A DNA stretch of 42,557 nt, taken from the NCBI GenBank assembly GCA_003553245.1, contig PWDX01000155.1:1-42557 (forward strand), given 5' to 3'. Below, piece by piece: positions 1 through 8,157 of the stretch (positions are counted from its first letter, which is position 1; each line of letters begins with the position of its first letter). The notes beneath the pieces are model-generated. The model searched no databases. It was not told the origin of the DNA and saw only the letters and a program-made list of their open reading frames with translations. The stretch is from Phycisphaerae bacterium (GTDB lineage: Bacteria > Planctomycetota > Phycisphaerae > Sedimentisphaerales > Anaerobacaceae). The translations under genes and the position numbers were made by a program.

Positions 1-273
1 AGCAAAGATGCTCTGCCCAAAAACAGGCTTAAAAGCCCGAAATTACTTCAAAATCACTTTTTTGCTGAAAAATTCATCGCTACAACAAGTTACAATCATT
101 AACTCTGCTCATGTTGCTAAAACTCAATCATTTTGCAGAAGCCTTATAAACTCAGTAGATTAGCAACTTGTGCGGGAAATATCAACCTCAATTATCGTCT
201 TGACCCGGCGCGGCGTTTTGGTAATTTATAGCGATTGTTAAACTATACGGCAGAGTCTTTTGAAGGTGCATTT
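1..273. other. Leader region upstream of purD
   Basis: No gene was recognised in this stretch. It is AT-rich and holds the purD promoter near its right end (see 200-227). Any upstream gene would lie outside the window. Confidence 0.5.
200..227 (+). promoter_or_regulatory. Predicted sigma70 promoter of purD
   Basis: TTGACC at 200-205 and TAATTT at 222-227 are separated by 16 bases. The preferred purD start at 274 lies about 40 bases downstream of the predicted transcription start. Read by eye from consensus only. Confidence 0.45.
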
Positions 274-1596
274 ATGAAAGAGCAGAAAAAATCGAAAAAG
301 GGCGGTGGCGCGGAAAAAATTAATGTTTTGCTGGTCGGCAGCGGTGGCAGAGAACACGCAATCGCCTGGAAACTTGGTCAGTCGAAGAGGCTTGGCAAGC
401 TTTTTATCGCTCCGGGTAATCCGGGGACGGCTAAATTCGGGGAGAATGTGAATATCGGGGTAGGGCAGATACGGGAGCTGGTGGAGTTTGCGGTTAAAAA
501 TGATGTGCAACTGGCAGTTGTCGGGCCTGAGGATCCTCTGAGCGAGGGGGCTGTTGACACTTTTGAGGCGGCTGGTATTAAGGCATTTGGGCCAAGTGGG
601 GCCGCGGCAAAGCTAGAGGCGGATAAGGCTTTTGCCAAGCAGCTTATGCGTTCGAGTTCGATTTCTACGGCGGAGGGGCGTGTTTTTGATAATTTCCCCG
701 AAGCCAAGGCTTACATCGCCAGCAGGGATGAGGCGGTAGTTGTCAAGGCGGCGGGTCTTGCCAAGGGCAAGGGGGTATATGTGTGTGATGAGCCTTCGGA
801 CGGAATTCTGGCGGCGGAGAAGATAATGGTCGATAAGATATTCGGTTCGGCAGGTGATATGATTGTTGTCGAGGATAAGCTGCTTGGCGAGGAAGCTTCA
901 ATACTGGCGTTTGTTGACGGCAAGAGTATTTATGTGATGGAAAGTTCGCAGGATCATAAGCCGATCGGTGATGGGGATAAAGGGCCAAACACCGGCGGGA
1001 TGGGCGCTTACAGCCCGGCTCCGGTGGTTACGGATAAGATGATGGATCGTATTAACAGTGAGATACTTGTGCCGCTGGTGGCAGGTATGAACCGAAGCGG
1101 AGCGCCTTATAAGGGTATTCTTTACGCGGGGTTGATGATTACGGCAGGGGGGCCGAGGGTTCTTGAGTTTAATGTCCGGTTTGGTGATCCTGAGGCTCAG
1201 CCGATATTGATGAGGCTTAAGAGCGATTTGCTTGAGGTGATGCTTGCGGTGTGTGAGGGCAGGCTTGACGAGGTTGATTTACAGTGGGACCAGAGGCCTG
1301 CTGTTTGTGTTGTGATGGCGTCCGAGGGGTATCCGGGAGATTATGAAAAGGGCAAAGAGATTAGTGGAATAGATGAGGCTGAACAATTGCCGGATACGAT
1401 AGTATTTCATGCAGGGACCGCGGTTAAGGATGGTAGGGTTGTAACCGACGGAGGGCGTGTTCTGGGGGTTACTTCGCTGGGTGATAGTATCGCTGAGGCC
1501 AAGGAAAATGCCTATAAAGCCGCTGAACGGATTAAGTTCGATGGTGCGTATTACCGCGGTGATATTGCTGATAAAGCTATCAGACGCAAGGTGTGA
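274..1596 (+). CDS. purD: Phosphoribosylamine--glycine ligase (GAR synthetase)
   Basis: PurD is a cytosolic ATP-grasp ligase that joins glycine to 5-phosphoribosylamine, the second step of purine synthesis. The N-terminal motif VGSGGREHA, the ATP-grasp stretch around VVKAAGLAKGKGV, the segment GPNTGGMGAYSPAP and the metal-binding region NVRFGDPEAQ are all present. Length fits the family at about 440 residues. The reading frame is open from a TTG at 235, but the ATG at 274 follows AAGGTG with 6 bases between, so 274 is preferred. The N-terminus still carries about 15 lysine/glycine-rich residues before the usual family start. The next gene begins 2 bases after the stop, so the two are probably cotranscribed. 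No other purine gene is in the window. Confidence 0.95.
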   Translation: MKEQKKSKKGGGAEKINVLLVGSGGREHAIAWKLGQSKRLGKLFIAPGNPGTAKFGENVNIGVGQIRELVEFAVKNDVQLAVVGPEDPLSEGAVDTFEAAGIKAFGPSGAAAKLEADKAFAKQLMRSSSISTAEGRVFDNFPEAKAYIASRDEAVVVKAAGLAKGKGVYVCDEPSDGILAAEKIMVDKIFGSAGDMIVVEDKLLGEEASILAFVDGKSIYVMESSQDHKPIGDGDKGPNTGGMGAYSPAPVVTDKMMDRINSEILVPLVAGMNRSGAPYKGILYAGLMITAGGPRVLEFNVRFGDPEAQPILMRLKSDLLEVMLAVCEGRLDEVDLQWDQRPAVCVVMASEGYPGDYEKGKEISGIDEAEQLPDTIVFHAGTAVKDGRVVTDGGRVLGVTSLGDSIAEAKENAYKAAERIKFDGAYYRGDIADKAIRRKV

Positions 1597-1597
1597 T

Positions 1598-4500
1598 TTG
1601 ACCAGATTTAACATTGAATACGGCAATAGTATTACCCGGTTGAAATGGGTATTGGGGGCTTTGACGCTGCTGCTGGTTGTCGGGGCGGTGCTTTGGGTTG
1701 GTTTTGTGCTGTTTGGTTTGAAGCCTCTGGCGATTTCGCGGTTGGAGTCGATGACCGCGGGGCAGGTGGAAACAGGAGCAGTGCGTCTTAGAGCCGATGG
1801 GTCTGTGATTATTGATGATATGGTGATTTGGCCTGAGGGGGCAAATGGAGATGATGATTATATCATCAAAGCCGGCAGGGCATCTGCGCAGTTTGGGCTG
1901 TTGAGTGTGATTGGCTTTAAGCCGCGACTGAAAGATGTGCAGGTGAGCGATTTTGTCTTCAACGCGGTTTATTATGAGCCGGAGCAGCGATGGAATATCG
2001 CGGGTATTGACTTTGGTGAACCCAGCGATGCTGCGGCTGCAATACCTGCTGTTGTGCTGCGTAACGGTTTGGTTAAGTTAGGATCTAGTGATGATGCCGG
2101 TGTTCGGTTGCTTCTGGAGGTTGGGCTTGATTTCGATCTTAAAGTCGAGGATGACGGTAGTTATCGCTTTGCTCTTCAAACAGGCGGTAGAGGTGAAAGG
2201 ATGGCGATGGGTTCGGAATTGACCGGTGTAGTCCGGGATGGCCGCCTGGAGGCTGAGGGCAGGATTGACTCTTCGGATATTCCGTTTATACGGCGTGATT
2301 TTACAATGGAGAGGTTTAAGGCGGCGGGAGGATTCGACCGCGAGGGTAAATACAGCATTGGTGTTGATATTCGCAATCTTGATATAGCTAAGCCGGACGC
2401 GGATGAGATAGTTCCGTGGCGACGGGGTTGGCAGGACTGCGACAGTGAGCCGAGTAAACAAATAGAGCGGATTTTTAACGAGTATCGCTTCTGGGGGGTG
2501 GGGGATGTTAGCTTTACGGTGTCGGGTTCATTTACCGAACCGCGCAGGCCGAAGGTCGAGGGGATGGCTTATTGTAAGGATATTTCGATATTGTATTCGG
2601 GTTTTCCTTATCAGGTGGACAATGCGGTAGGGAGGGTTCATTTCGAGGGTGATTCGCTTTTGATTGAGAATCTTTACGGTCGGCATGGGGATAGTGACAT
2701 AGGTATTGAGGCATGGGCAAAATACGGGCAGGAGCAAAGGAGTTCCCAGCTGCGGGTCAGCAGCAATAATTTAGAACTTTGTGAGTCGCTTTTTTCGGCG
2801 ATGAATGAACGGACGCAGCGGACAGTTGAGAAGTTTTCGCCGGTTGGTACGGTGGGGGTTGATCTTGTTATCAGCAGAGAGCCGGGAGAAGATGACAGGC
2901 ATATAGAGCTTGAAGTTGGTTTGCTGGGTGTTGATGCGAAGTTTGAGGGCTTTGCCTATCCTTTGCGAGACGCAAAAGGTAAGTTGATTATAGATTCGGA
3001 TGATTTTCGGATTGAAGGGTTTGCCAGTAATAGTGATAAAATTCGTGCCGAGGGGATAGTTCGGTCATATAAGGATGAGGCGGTATTCGATATTGATGTT
3101 CAGGCAAGTGATATGCCGCTTGATAAGACGCTTAAAGAGTCGCTTACTCAACGGCAGCAGGATTTTTATTCGCGGCTGAATCTCGCGGGGCTTTTAGATG
3201 CTGAGGCGAATATATTTACGGAGAAAGCCGGGGATGAACCGGTATTTCTGGCGGAGGTTTATCTTAAGGATGGGATTTTAGGAGTTGAGGAGTCAGGGAT
3301 AGATTTGCTTAATGCTCACGGCAAGGCAGTTTTCAGGCCGGGCGAAGTAGAAATCGAGGATATCGCAGGTACAATAGCCGGTGATGAAGCGCAAGTTCGG
3401 GGGTTGGTCAGCCTGCCACCTGATGAGGCGGCAGAAGCTGCGTATAACATTACGACGAGTGTTCAGGATGCAAGATTGGGAGAGGAGTTATTCGATATTC
3501 TGCCGGAAGGTATGCAGGCGATTGTTTCTGAGCTAAGGCCGAGCGGTTATATTGGTTATGAGGCGACGCTTAGGTCGGGGCAAAATAATGACGAGGACTT
3601 TGCGATAGTTGTTCACTGTCGTGATAATCGTATTGAGCCTGATTTTCTGAGGTTGCCTGTTGAAGATATCAAGGGTGATATTACTATCACGCCGAGAATG
3701 GTTACATTTGACGGGATTAGCTGTGTTATTCGTTCAGAAAACGAGGATGGCTTTGGCCATGCTTCAGAAATAGGATTCAGTGGCGACATAGGGCTTGACT
3801 ATGGTGGATTTTCAGAGGGTGAATTCGCCGTGCAAATAAGTGACTTTTTAATAGACGGACTTATAGAGGGTGTACTTGCTGAAGAAAGCAGGCCGGCGTA
3901 TGGAAGTTTATCGCCTATTGGTGTGCTGGATTCCGACAGCCTGACAGTGCGGGTAAGTAAGGCATACAATGAGCCCGATTCTCCTGTCATAGTAGATTTG
4001 TCAGGTATGGTCGGCGTGGGTAAGCTGTCTTTTGGCGGTGATTTGAATATAGAGGAATTAAACGGTCAACTGGAAATTGAAAGTCTAAGGTATGTCGTTG
4101 ATGAGGGGCTTACAGAGCTTTTGGCGGCTTTCGGGGATGGCTCTGCGATAGTTTCCGGCAAGCAACTTAGTGATGTTCAGGCTGTATCGAGATATGACCG
4201 TGAAAAAGATAAGCTTTTGATAGAGCGAATTATTGGAGATTTTTACGGCGGCAAAGTAACAGGTGTGATTGAGGCGAACAGGGAGGAGCAAGGTGTTGCT
4301 TATTCAGTGCAGGCCGCTTTTGATGCTGTGAATATGGATCTTCTGCTCGCCGAGGTTAACGGTGTGTCGCAAGAATCCGCTGGGCGGGGTCTTATGGACG
4401 GCTCTATGTCGCTGGAAGGGCACACAGGTGCGCGAACTTCTCGCAGCGGGCGATGCCAGGTTGAAGTAACGCACATGCGCGCGGGGCGTCTTCCACTTTT

Positions 4501-4867
4501 TGCCAAGTTACTGCAACTTCAAAGCAGTGACGATTACGCATTTGACCAGATGGTAATGGATTCATTTATCCGAAACGGTGAATTGATGATTACCGCTTTT
4601 GATGTTTCAGGTCAGGATGCTGCTTTTAGCGGCAGTGGACGGCTTTGTCTGGAAAGTAACATAATTGATATGGTGCTTTATTCTCGCGGCAGGCGATTGC
4701 GGCAAGCACAGCCTTCTGTGTGGCAGTCGCTCGCAGAGGGGCTGGGCCAAGGTGTAATTCGCATCGAGGTCAGCGGTGATTTTCGTGAACCGATAATTGA
4801 AACAAAAGCACTTCCTTTTGTGAGCGACTCGCTTGAAATACTGGGCAGGCGATCAACAGACAACTAA
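1598..4867 (+). CDS. AsmA-like / DUF3971-type envelope protein
   Basis: A protein of about 1089 residues with one N-terminal membrane segment (WVLGALTLLLVVGAVLWV) followed by a long, beta-rich, acidic, exported region. The C-terminal part (a DGSMSLEG stretch, then an AGRLPLFAKLLQLQ stretch, then a final SGRLCLES/IIDMVLYSRG section) resembles the C-terminal domain of AsmA/YhdP-type proteins. Members of this superfamily are linked to lipid transport or outer-membrane homeostasis, so a periplasmic lipid-bridge role is possible but inferred. The start chosen is TTG at 1598. AAGGTG at 1588-1593, inside the end of purD, is its ribosome site, and the membrane segment then falls near residues 18-40. 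The frame stays open upstream to 1457, but that part overlaps purD and is probably not translated. Confidence 0.7.
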   Translation: MTRFNIEYGNSITRLKWVLGALTLLLVVGAVLWVGFVLFGLKPLAISRLESMTAGQVETGAVRLRADGSVIIDDMVIWPEGANGDDDYIIKAGRASAQFGLLSVIGFKPRLKDVQVSDFVFNAVYYEPEQRWNIAGIDFGEPSDAAAAIPAVVLRNGLVKLGSSDDAGVRLLLEVGLDFDLKVEDDGSYRFALQTGGRGERMAMGSELTGVVRDGRLEAEGRIDSSDIPFIRRDFTMERFKAAGGFDREGKYSIGVDIRNLDIAKPDADEIVPWRRGWQDCDSEPSKQIERIFNEYRFWGVGDVSFTVSGSFTEPRRPKVEGMAYCKDISILYSGFPYQVDNAVGRVHFEGDSLLIENLYGRHGDSDIGIEAWAKYGQEQRSSQLRVSSNNLELCESLFSAMNERTQRTVEKFSPVGTVGVDLVISREPGEDDRHIELEVGLLGVDAKFEGFAYPLRDAKGKLIIDSDDFRIEGFASNSDKIRAEGIVRSYKDEAVFDIDVQASDMPLDKTLKESLTQRQQDFYSRLNLAGLLDAEANIFTEKAGDEPVFLAEVYLKDGILGVEESGIDLLNAHGKAVFRPGEVEIEDIAGTIAGDEAQVRGLVSLPPDEAAEAAYNITTSVQDARLGEELFDILPEGMQAIVSELRPSGYIGYEATLRSGQNNDEDFAIVVHCRDNRIEPDFLRLPVEDIKGDITITPRMVTFDGISCVIRSENEDGFGHASEIGFSGDIGLDYGGFSEGEFAVQISDFLIDGLIEGVLAEESRPAYGSLSPIGVLDSDSLTVRVSKAYNEPDSPVIVDLSGMVGVGKLSFGGDLNIEELNGQLEIESLRYVVDEGLTELLAAFGDGSAIVSGKQLSDVQAVSRYDREKDKLLIERIIGDFYGGKVTGVIEANREEQGVAYSVQAAFDAVNMDLLLAEVNGVSQESAGRGLMDGSMSLEGHTGARTSRSGRCQVEVTHMRAGRLPLFAKLLQLQSSDDYAFDQMVMDSFIRNGELMITAFDVSGQDAAFSGSGRLCLESNIIDMVLYSRGRRLRQAQPSVWQSLAEGLGQGVIRIEVSGDFREPIIETKALPFVSDSLEILGRRSTDN

Positions 4868-4879
4868 CCGGGAAGTTGT

Positions 4880-5344
4880 TTATTTTTTTTCGATTTCCAC
4901 TATTTCTACATTTTTCCCCCACATTCGGAATGTTACTACATCGGGGCGATGTTTCACCCGGAACCTGACGGCCAGGCCGTCCTGCTTGAATTCTTCGGGC
5001 AGGTTGAGGGGATTGTACCTGTTGCCGCTTTGGTCTATTATTCCATAAAAACCACCTTCTATCGGCTGGTGAGCAATATGTCCGCTTAGCATCCTGGAGA
5101 CCTCATTGTTATTTTCTTTTTCGGTTTCGTTCGGGTCATCATCCGGGGCTACCACAGGCGGCGTCGGGTGCGGCTGCTCAGGACGGGAAGGCTCATCCCG
5201 TCTTTCGATGTGTCGTTGCTGAGGTTCGGGATATATTTCCGCTTGTTCTTCCGGCAGCGGCTCAGGTGCCGGCTCGCACGCTATCTGCATAATTATCCCC
5301 AGTGCAATAGCTAATACCAGATTCAAACGCAATACTGTTTTCAC
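4880..5344 (-). CDS. Small exported (possible lipo-) protein with NPLNLP-type C-terminal domain
   Basis: 154 residues. A hydrophobic signal (about residues 8-22) ends in MQIAC. This could be a lipoprotein signal, but glutamine at the -3 position is atypical. A proline/glutamate-rich linker follows (about residues 25-80). The C-terminal 60 residues carry the pattern GGFYGII, then YNPLNLPEEFKQDGL, VRFRVK and MWGKNVEIVEIE. This pattern is shared by many short bacterial and archaeal proteins of unknown function and looks like a compact beta domain. The start is GTG at 5344, preceded by GGGAGG. It lies 68 bases downstream of the SH3 protein gene on the same strand and may share its transcript. Its 3' end is 12 bases from the convergent AsmA-like gene. 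Confidence 0.7.
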   Translation of the reverse strand: MKTVLRLNLVLAIALGIIMQIACEPAPEPLPEEQAEIYPEPQQRHIERRDEPSRPEQPHPTPPVVAPDDDPNETEKENNNEVSRMLSGHIAHQPIEGGFYGIIDQSGNRYNPLNLPEEFKQDGLAVRFRVKHRPDVVTFRMWGKNVEIVEIEKK

Positions 5345-5412
5345 GACTTTACCTCCCAGTAGTCGTCTGCTCGCTACACCTTTATCATGCTGTTTATACT
5401 ATCAGCGTTGGC

Positions 5413-6555
5413 TCAGAGTTCTTCTATATCTGTAAAGCGCACTATCGCAGCGCCTGTCCGGGGATTCGGAACTATGTCGCCTATCAGCCCGACTCGTTTG
5501 CCGACAAACGGCAGGATTTGTTCAGGACTTAACTGTTGCCTTGGGACAGCATAGCATATTGTATTGCCGTCGGCATCCATCACTCGGTAGTAGGTTCCAT
5601 CCGGCTGACCGGCATAAAGATAGGACTCGCGGAGATAGCCGGTTACTGCATATTCGCCGGTATCTCGGAGTTGCTCAAGGCGTCTTGTGCGCGCCTGCTC
5701 GATGTTTGCCAGTGTTTGTCTAAGATGTTCACTTTCACGGTTCATCTGTCTGCCGGCATTTATTGCTGCTTCAATTCGCTCGATGTGAGAAAGCGCGAAC
5801 TCGGCATAGCGGGCAACGGTTTGTGATTCATCTTCGAGGAGTTCTTCCAACTGCTGTTTTATTTCGGAATAATCCTGTTCATCCCGTGGTTTTTCCCTTT
5901 CCTGGCGTATTTTCTCTTCTATCTGCCTGTATTTCTGTAGAGAATCAGGTTCCGGCTCTGGTTCGGGTTCGGGCTCTGGCTCCGGTTCTACTTCCGGCTC
6001 TTCCTCGACATCCGGCTCGTCTGGTTCTTCCTCAACGACAGGCTCAGGCTCTGATATATCTATCGGCTCAAGATACATATTGCTTATCCAGTAATATGCA
6101 CCTTCCGGCGGCACTATTTTGTAATAATCACCTGTTTCCTCGCCAAGCAGTTCAACTTTATCCCCTGTGTTAAGGTGCACCTGGACACTGGTGGAGTATA
6201 TCGGCCTGATGTATTCACTCCCGGCGTAAACTCGGACGCGATCTCCGGTAACTGTTCCAACGGTCGGGTCGTCCTGGTCAACTGAGACATAAGTCCTCGC
6301 GATCCAGGAAAAGGCATCTTCCGGAGGCATAATCTGGGCCCAGTCCTCCTGGATTGAAACAACCGTTACTTCATCGCCTTCATTTAGTCGTCCACAGCGA
6401 TAATGTCTGGTTCCAGGTCCGGAGCGTATATTGACATTGTCGCCGGTAACCTCGGCTGTGTAAGGGAAGTCAGGGGTTTCAGCGTGCGAGAAAGCTGAAA
6501 CAGATGCGATCGCTATAATGACAGATAGATAAATGTAAAGGATTCGAGTGTTCAT
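5413..6555 (-). CDS. Exported SH3-repeat protein with Glu-Pro linker and coiled coil
   Basis: 380 residues. A signal peptide (about residues 1-25, ending SHA) is followed by two bacterial SH3-like segments. The first is around VTGDNVNIRSGPG, the second around VTGDRVRVYAGSEY. An acidic low-complexity tract follows, with repeated Glu-Pro pairs. Next comes a charged coiled coil (about residues 205-290) and a C-terminal domain starting near EYAVTGYLRES and ending RTGAAIVRFTDIEEL. SH3b domains commonly bind peptidoglycan or other wall ligands, so a periplasmic cell-wall role is plausible. There is no catalytic domain. The ATG at 6555 has GGGAG upstream, and a strong promoter lies at 6612-6640. Confidence 0.75.
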   Translation of the reverse strand: MNTRILYIYLSVIIAIASVSAFSHAETPDFPYTAEVTGDNVNIRSGPGTRHYRCGRLNEGDEVTVVSIQEDWAQIMPPEDAFSWIARTYVSVDQDDPTVGTVTGDRVRVYAGSEYIRPIYSTSVQVHLNTGDKVELLGEETGDYYKIVPPEGAYYWISNMYLEPIDISEPEPVVEEEPDEPDVEEEPEVEPEPEPEPEPEPEPDSLQKYRQIEEKIRQEREKPRDEQDYSEIKQQLEELLEDESQTVARYAEFALSHIERIEAAINAGRQMNRESEHLRQTLANIEQARTRRLEQLRDTGEYAVTGYLRESYLYAGQPDGTYYRVMDADGNTICYAVPRQQLSPEQILPFVGKRVGLIGDIVPNPRTGAAIVRFTDIEEL

Positions 6556-6611
6556 TTTTTGCTCCCAAAAATGTAACCCATAAGCCAGCGTAAGATTTAA
6601 TTAACCGCAAT

Positions 6612-6640
6612 ACTTTAGCAACAGGCTATGGAGTTGTCAA
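6612..6640 (-). promoter_or_regulatory. Sigma70 promoter for the SH3-repeat protein
   Basis: On the minus strand a perfect TTGACA (6635-6640) and TAAAGT (6612-6617) are separated by 17 bases. It sits between the end of the rhomboid gene and the SH3 gene, so the SH3 gene has its own promoter. Confidence 0.7.
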
Positions 6641-6678
6641 GCGTTTTATTTGAACAGAAAATACGGTAGTATGATTGG

Positions 6679-7857
6679 TCATTCATTTAATTTTTGCAGT
6701 TCCTCACGGCATAGCTTTATCTGTCCGGGATCGCTTAGTTTTTCCATTGCCGCTTGGAGGTGCTGCTTTGCGTTTTGAGTTTCATTCATATATCTGGCGT
6801 AAATTAAACCGAGCATCAGTTCTACCTGGTCGGCGTAGTCATAGCTTCCATAATTTTCTAAAAACTGCTCGTATGCTCTGGCAGCTTCTTCGTAGCGGTT
6901 CTGGCCGGCAAGCTGATTCGCGATTTCCAGAAGATATGCCCTTGGTAATAACTGCGTATTATCAACTGCCATTAAGTCAAGATAGGCTTCAGCGGCTGCG
7001 GGAATGTTTCTCTGATTCATCCGCTGGGCTATCTCGTTTCGCAGGGAATGGACGCGCTTATCCTGTTTGGTTGGCTGGCTGGCTTCGGTTTTGAACGGGC
7101 CTTTGGAATTTTTGCCGATTCCCGTGAAAGGGTCGTAATCTGCAACAGCCTTTCTATATCTGCGACGACGATTCCACTGTCGTATCATTGTCCAGAGGTC
7201 GTTACCGCTTGGTGTAAGGACATTAGTTCCGAGAAACAAAAGCAATATGCCCGCACCGAAAGCGTATCCAGCCAGGTGGGCGTCATAAGCGATGTTCTGT
7301 CCAGTGCGTGCCAGCACATTATCTATGAATATGAGCTTGAAGGTGATAAACCATATCGCCGGAATCTGCAGCGTGCCGATGATGAAAAACCAGTACACAA
7401 CATGTATGAGTGATTTGGGATACAGGACGAGGTATCCACCTGTAATGGCGGCAACTGCGCCGCTTGCCCCGATAACAGGGTTCTGATGGAGTGCGACATG
7501 TCCTATACCGCTGGCGATGCCTCCGGCTAGGTAGAAAAGTGTATATCTGGTGTGTCCGAGTCGGTCGTTTACATTTCGGCCAAATATATAGAGAAACAGC
7601 ATATTACCGAAGATATGTCCCCAGCTTCCGTGCAGGAACGCGTAGGAGATGAACTGGTGGAGGCCAATAGAATCGGGATTTAACATAAATGGAATAGCCC
7701 AATCAGCAAGGGCCTGCACCATTACCCTCTGGCCTCGGATAATCTGGTATTGCGGAGAGTATGTAACGAGGAAAATCGCTACATTGACGGCGATAAGTAT
7801 ATGGTTTGCCCAGGGTCGCTTTCTGGGTGTTATGTCTGTACCTATGGGTATAATCAT
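6679..7857 (-). CDS. Rhomboid-family intramembrane serine protease with C-terminal helical (TPR-like) tail
   Basis: 392 residues. It is predicted to cleave membrane protein substrates within the bilayer. Six or so membrane segments lie in residues 15-215. Rhomboid landmarks are visible: HGSWGHIFGNMLFL (loop/TM2), the catalytic serine in GASGAVAAITGGY, and the catalytic histidine in AHLAGYAFGAG. After about residue 230 comes a soluble basic linker and then about 110 residues of paired helices with TPR-like spacing (AAAEAYLDLMAVDN, then EEAARAYEQFLENY, then QLKLCREELQKL-type ends). It probably binds partners on the cytosolic side. Start ATG at 7857; promoter at 7900-7928. Confidence 0.88.
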   Translation of the reverse strand: MIIPIGTDITPRKRPWANHILIAVNVAIFLVTYSPQYQIIRGQRVMVQALADWAIPFMLNPDSIGLHQFISYAFLHGSWGHIFGNMLFLYIFGRNVNDRLGHTRYTLFYLAGGIASGIGHVALHQNPVIGASGAVAAITGGYLVLYPKSLIHVVYWFFIIGTLQIPAIWFITFKLIFIDNVLARTGQNIAYDAHLAGYAFGAGILLLFLGTNVLTPSGNDLWTMIRQWNRRRRYRKAVADYDPFTGIGKNSKGPFKTEASQPTKQDKRVHSLRNEIAQRMNQRNIPAAAEAYLDLMAVDNTQLLPRAYLLEIANQLAGQNRYEEAARAYEQFLENYGSYDYADQVELMLGLIYARYMNETQNAKQHLQAAMEKLSDPGQIKLCREELQKLNE

Positions 7858-7899
7858 AAGGAATCTTTAATTTAACGAATGAATTTTTCCAAAAGCAGT

Positions 7900-7928
7900 A
7901 TTTTAGCTCAATAAGGGGGCTTACACAA
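7900..7928 (-). promoter_or_regulatory. Promoter of the rhomboid gene
   Basis: On the minus strand TTGTGT (7923-7928) and TAAAAT (7900-7905) are 17 bases apart. It starts just after the terminator of the small RNA unit. The rhomboid gene therefore does not need read-through from that unit. Confidence 0.55.
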
Positions 7929-7933
7929 GGCAT

Positions 7934-7962
7934 AAAAAAACAGGCCAGCCGAAGCTGACCTG
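7934..7962 (-). terminator. Intrinsic terminator of the candidate small RNA
   Basis: On the minus strand CAGGUCAGC and GCUGGCCUG form a 9-bp stem with one G-U pair, closed by a UUCG tetraloop and followed by seven U (7934-7940). On the plus strand the stem has a mismatch and no U tract, so the direction is clear. Confidence 0.85.
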
Positions 7963-8039
7963 ATTTTCTGTTTCTCAACCCCCTCTCTGTGAACAACAGC
8001 CGAAGTGTTGCGGCTAAGCGGCTTTCCCCCAGCCGGTCT
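7934..8039 (-). ncRNA. Candidate small RNA, about 106 nt, family not recognised
   Basis: A complete minus-strand transcription unit without a convincing coding frame. The promoter at 8046-8074 predicts a start near 8039, and a canonical terminator ends at 7934. Within the RNA, CGGCU/AGCCG (from 8020-8036) forms a 5-bp stem around a GGGGGAA loop. CAACA/UGUUG forms a second stem around a UUCG-type loop. A purine-rich single-stranded part containing AGAGAGGGGG precedes the terminator hairpin. I compared it by eye with SRP RNA, 6S and common riboswitches and saw no match. It could be a trans-acting sRNA with G-rich loops. A leader of the rhomboid gene is less likely, because that gene has its own promoter downstream. 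Confidence 0.6.
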
Positions 8040-8045
8040 ATTAAA

Positions 8046-8074
8046 AGTATAGGGTCTAAACCCACATAGGACAA
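8046..8074 (-). promoter_or_regulatory. Promoter of the candidate small RNA
   Basis: On the minus strand TTGTCC (8069-8074) and TATACT (8046-8051) are exactly 17 bases apart. Transcription should begin near the A at 8039. Confidence 0.65.
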
Positions 8075-8157
8075 ATTGATGGAATAACTTTTTGCGTTTA
8101 TGTTTGGTCGTTTGTAAGATGTGTCAGGCGTAACATTAACAGCATCAGGAAAGGTTT

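Noticed and set aside
7858-8039. Riboswitch or attenuator controlling the rhomboid gene
   Set aside because: A separate promoter (7900-7928) lies between the terminator and the rhomboid start, and no known aptamer was recognised. It is kept only as the weaker alternative to a free small RNA.
7703-8074. A 123-codon minus-strand frame over the small RNA and the rhomboid N-terminus
   Set aside because: It runs through a clear terminator and overlaps the rhomboid gene in another frame, with no recognisable protein.
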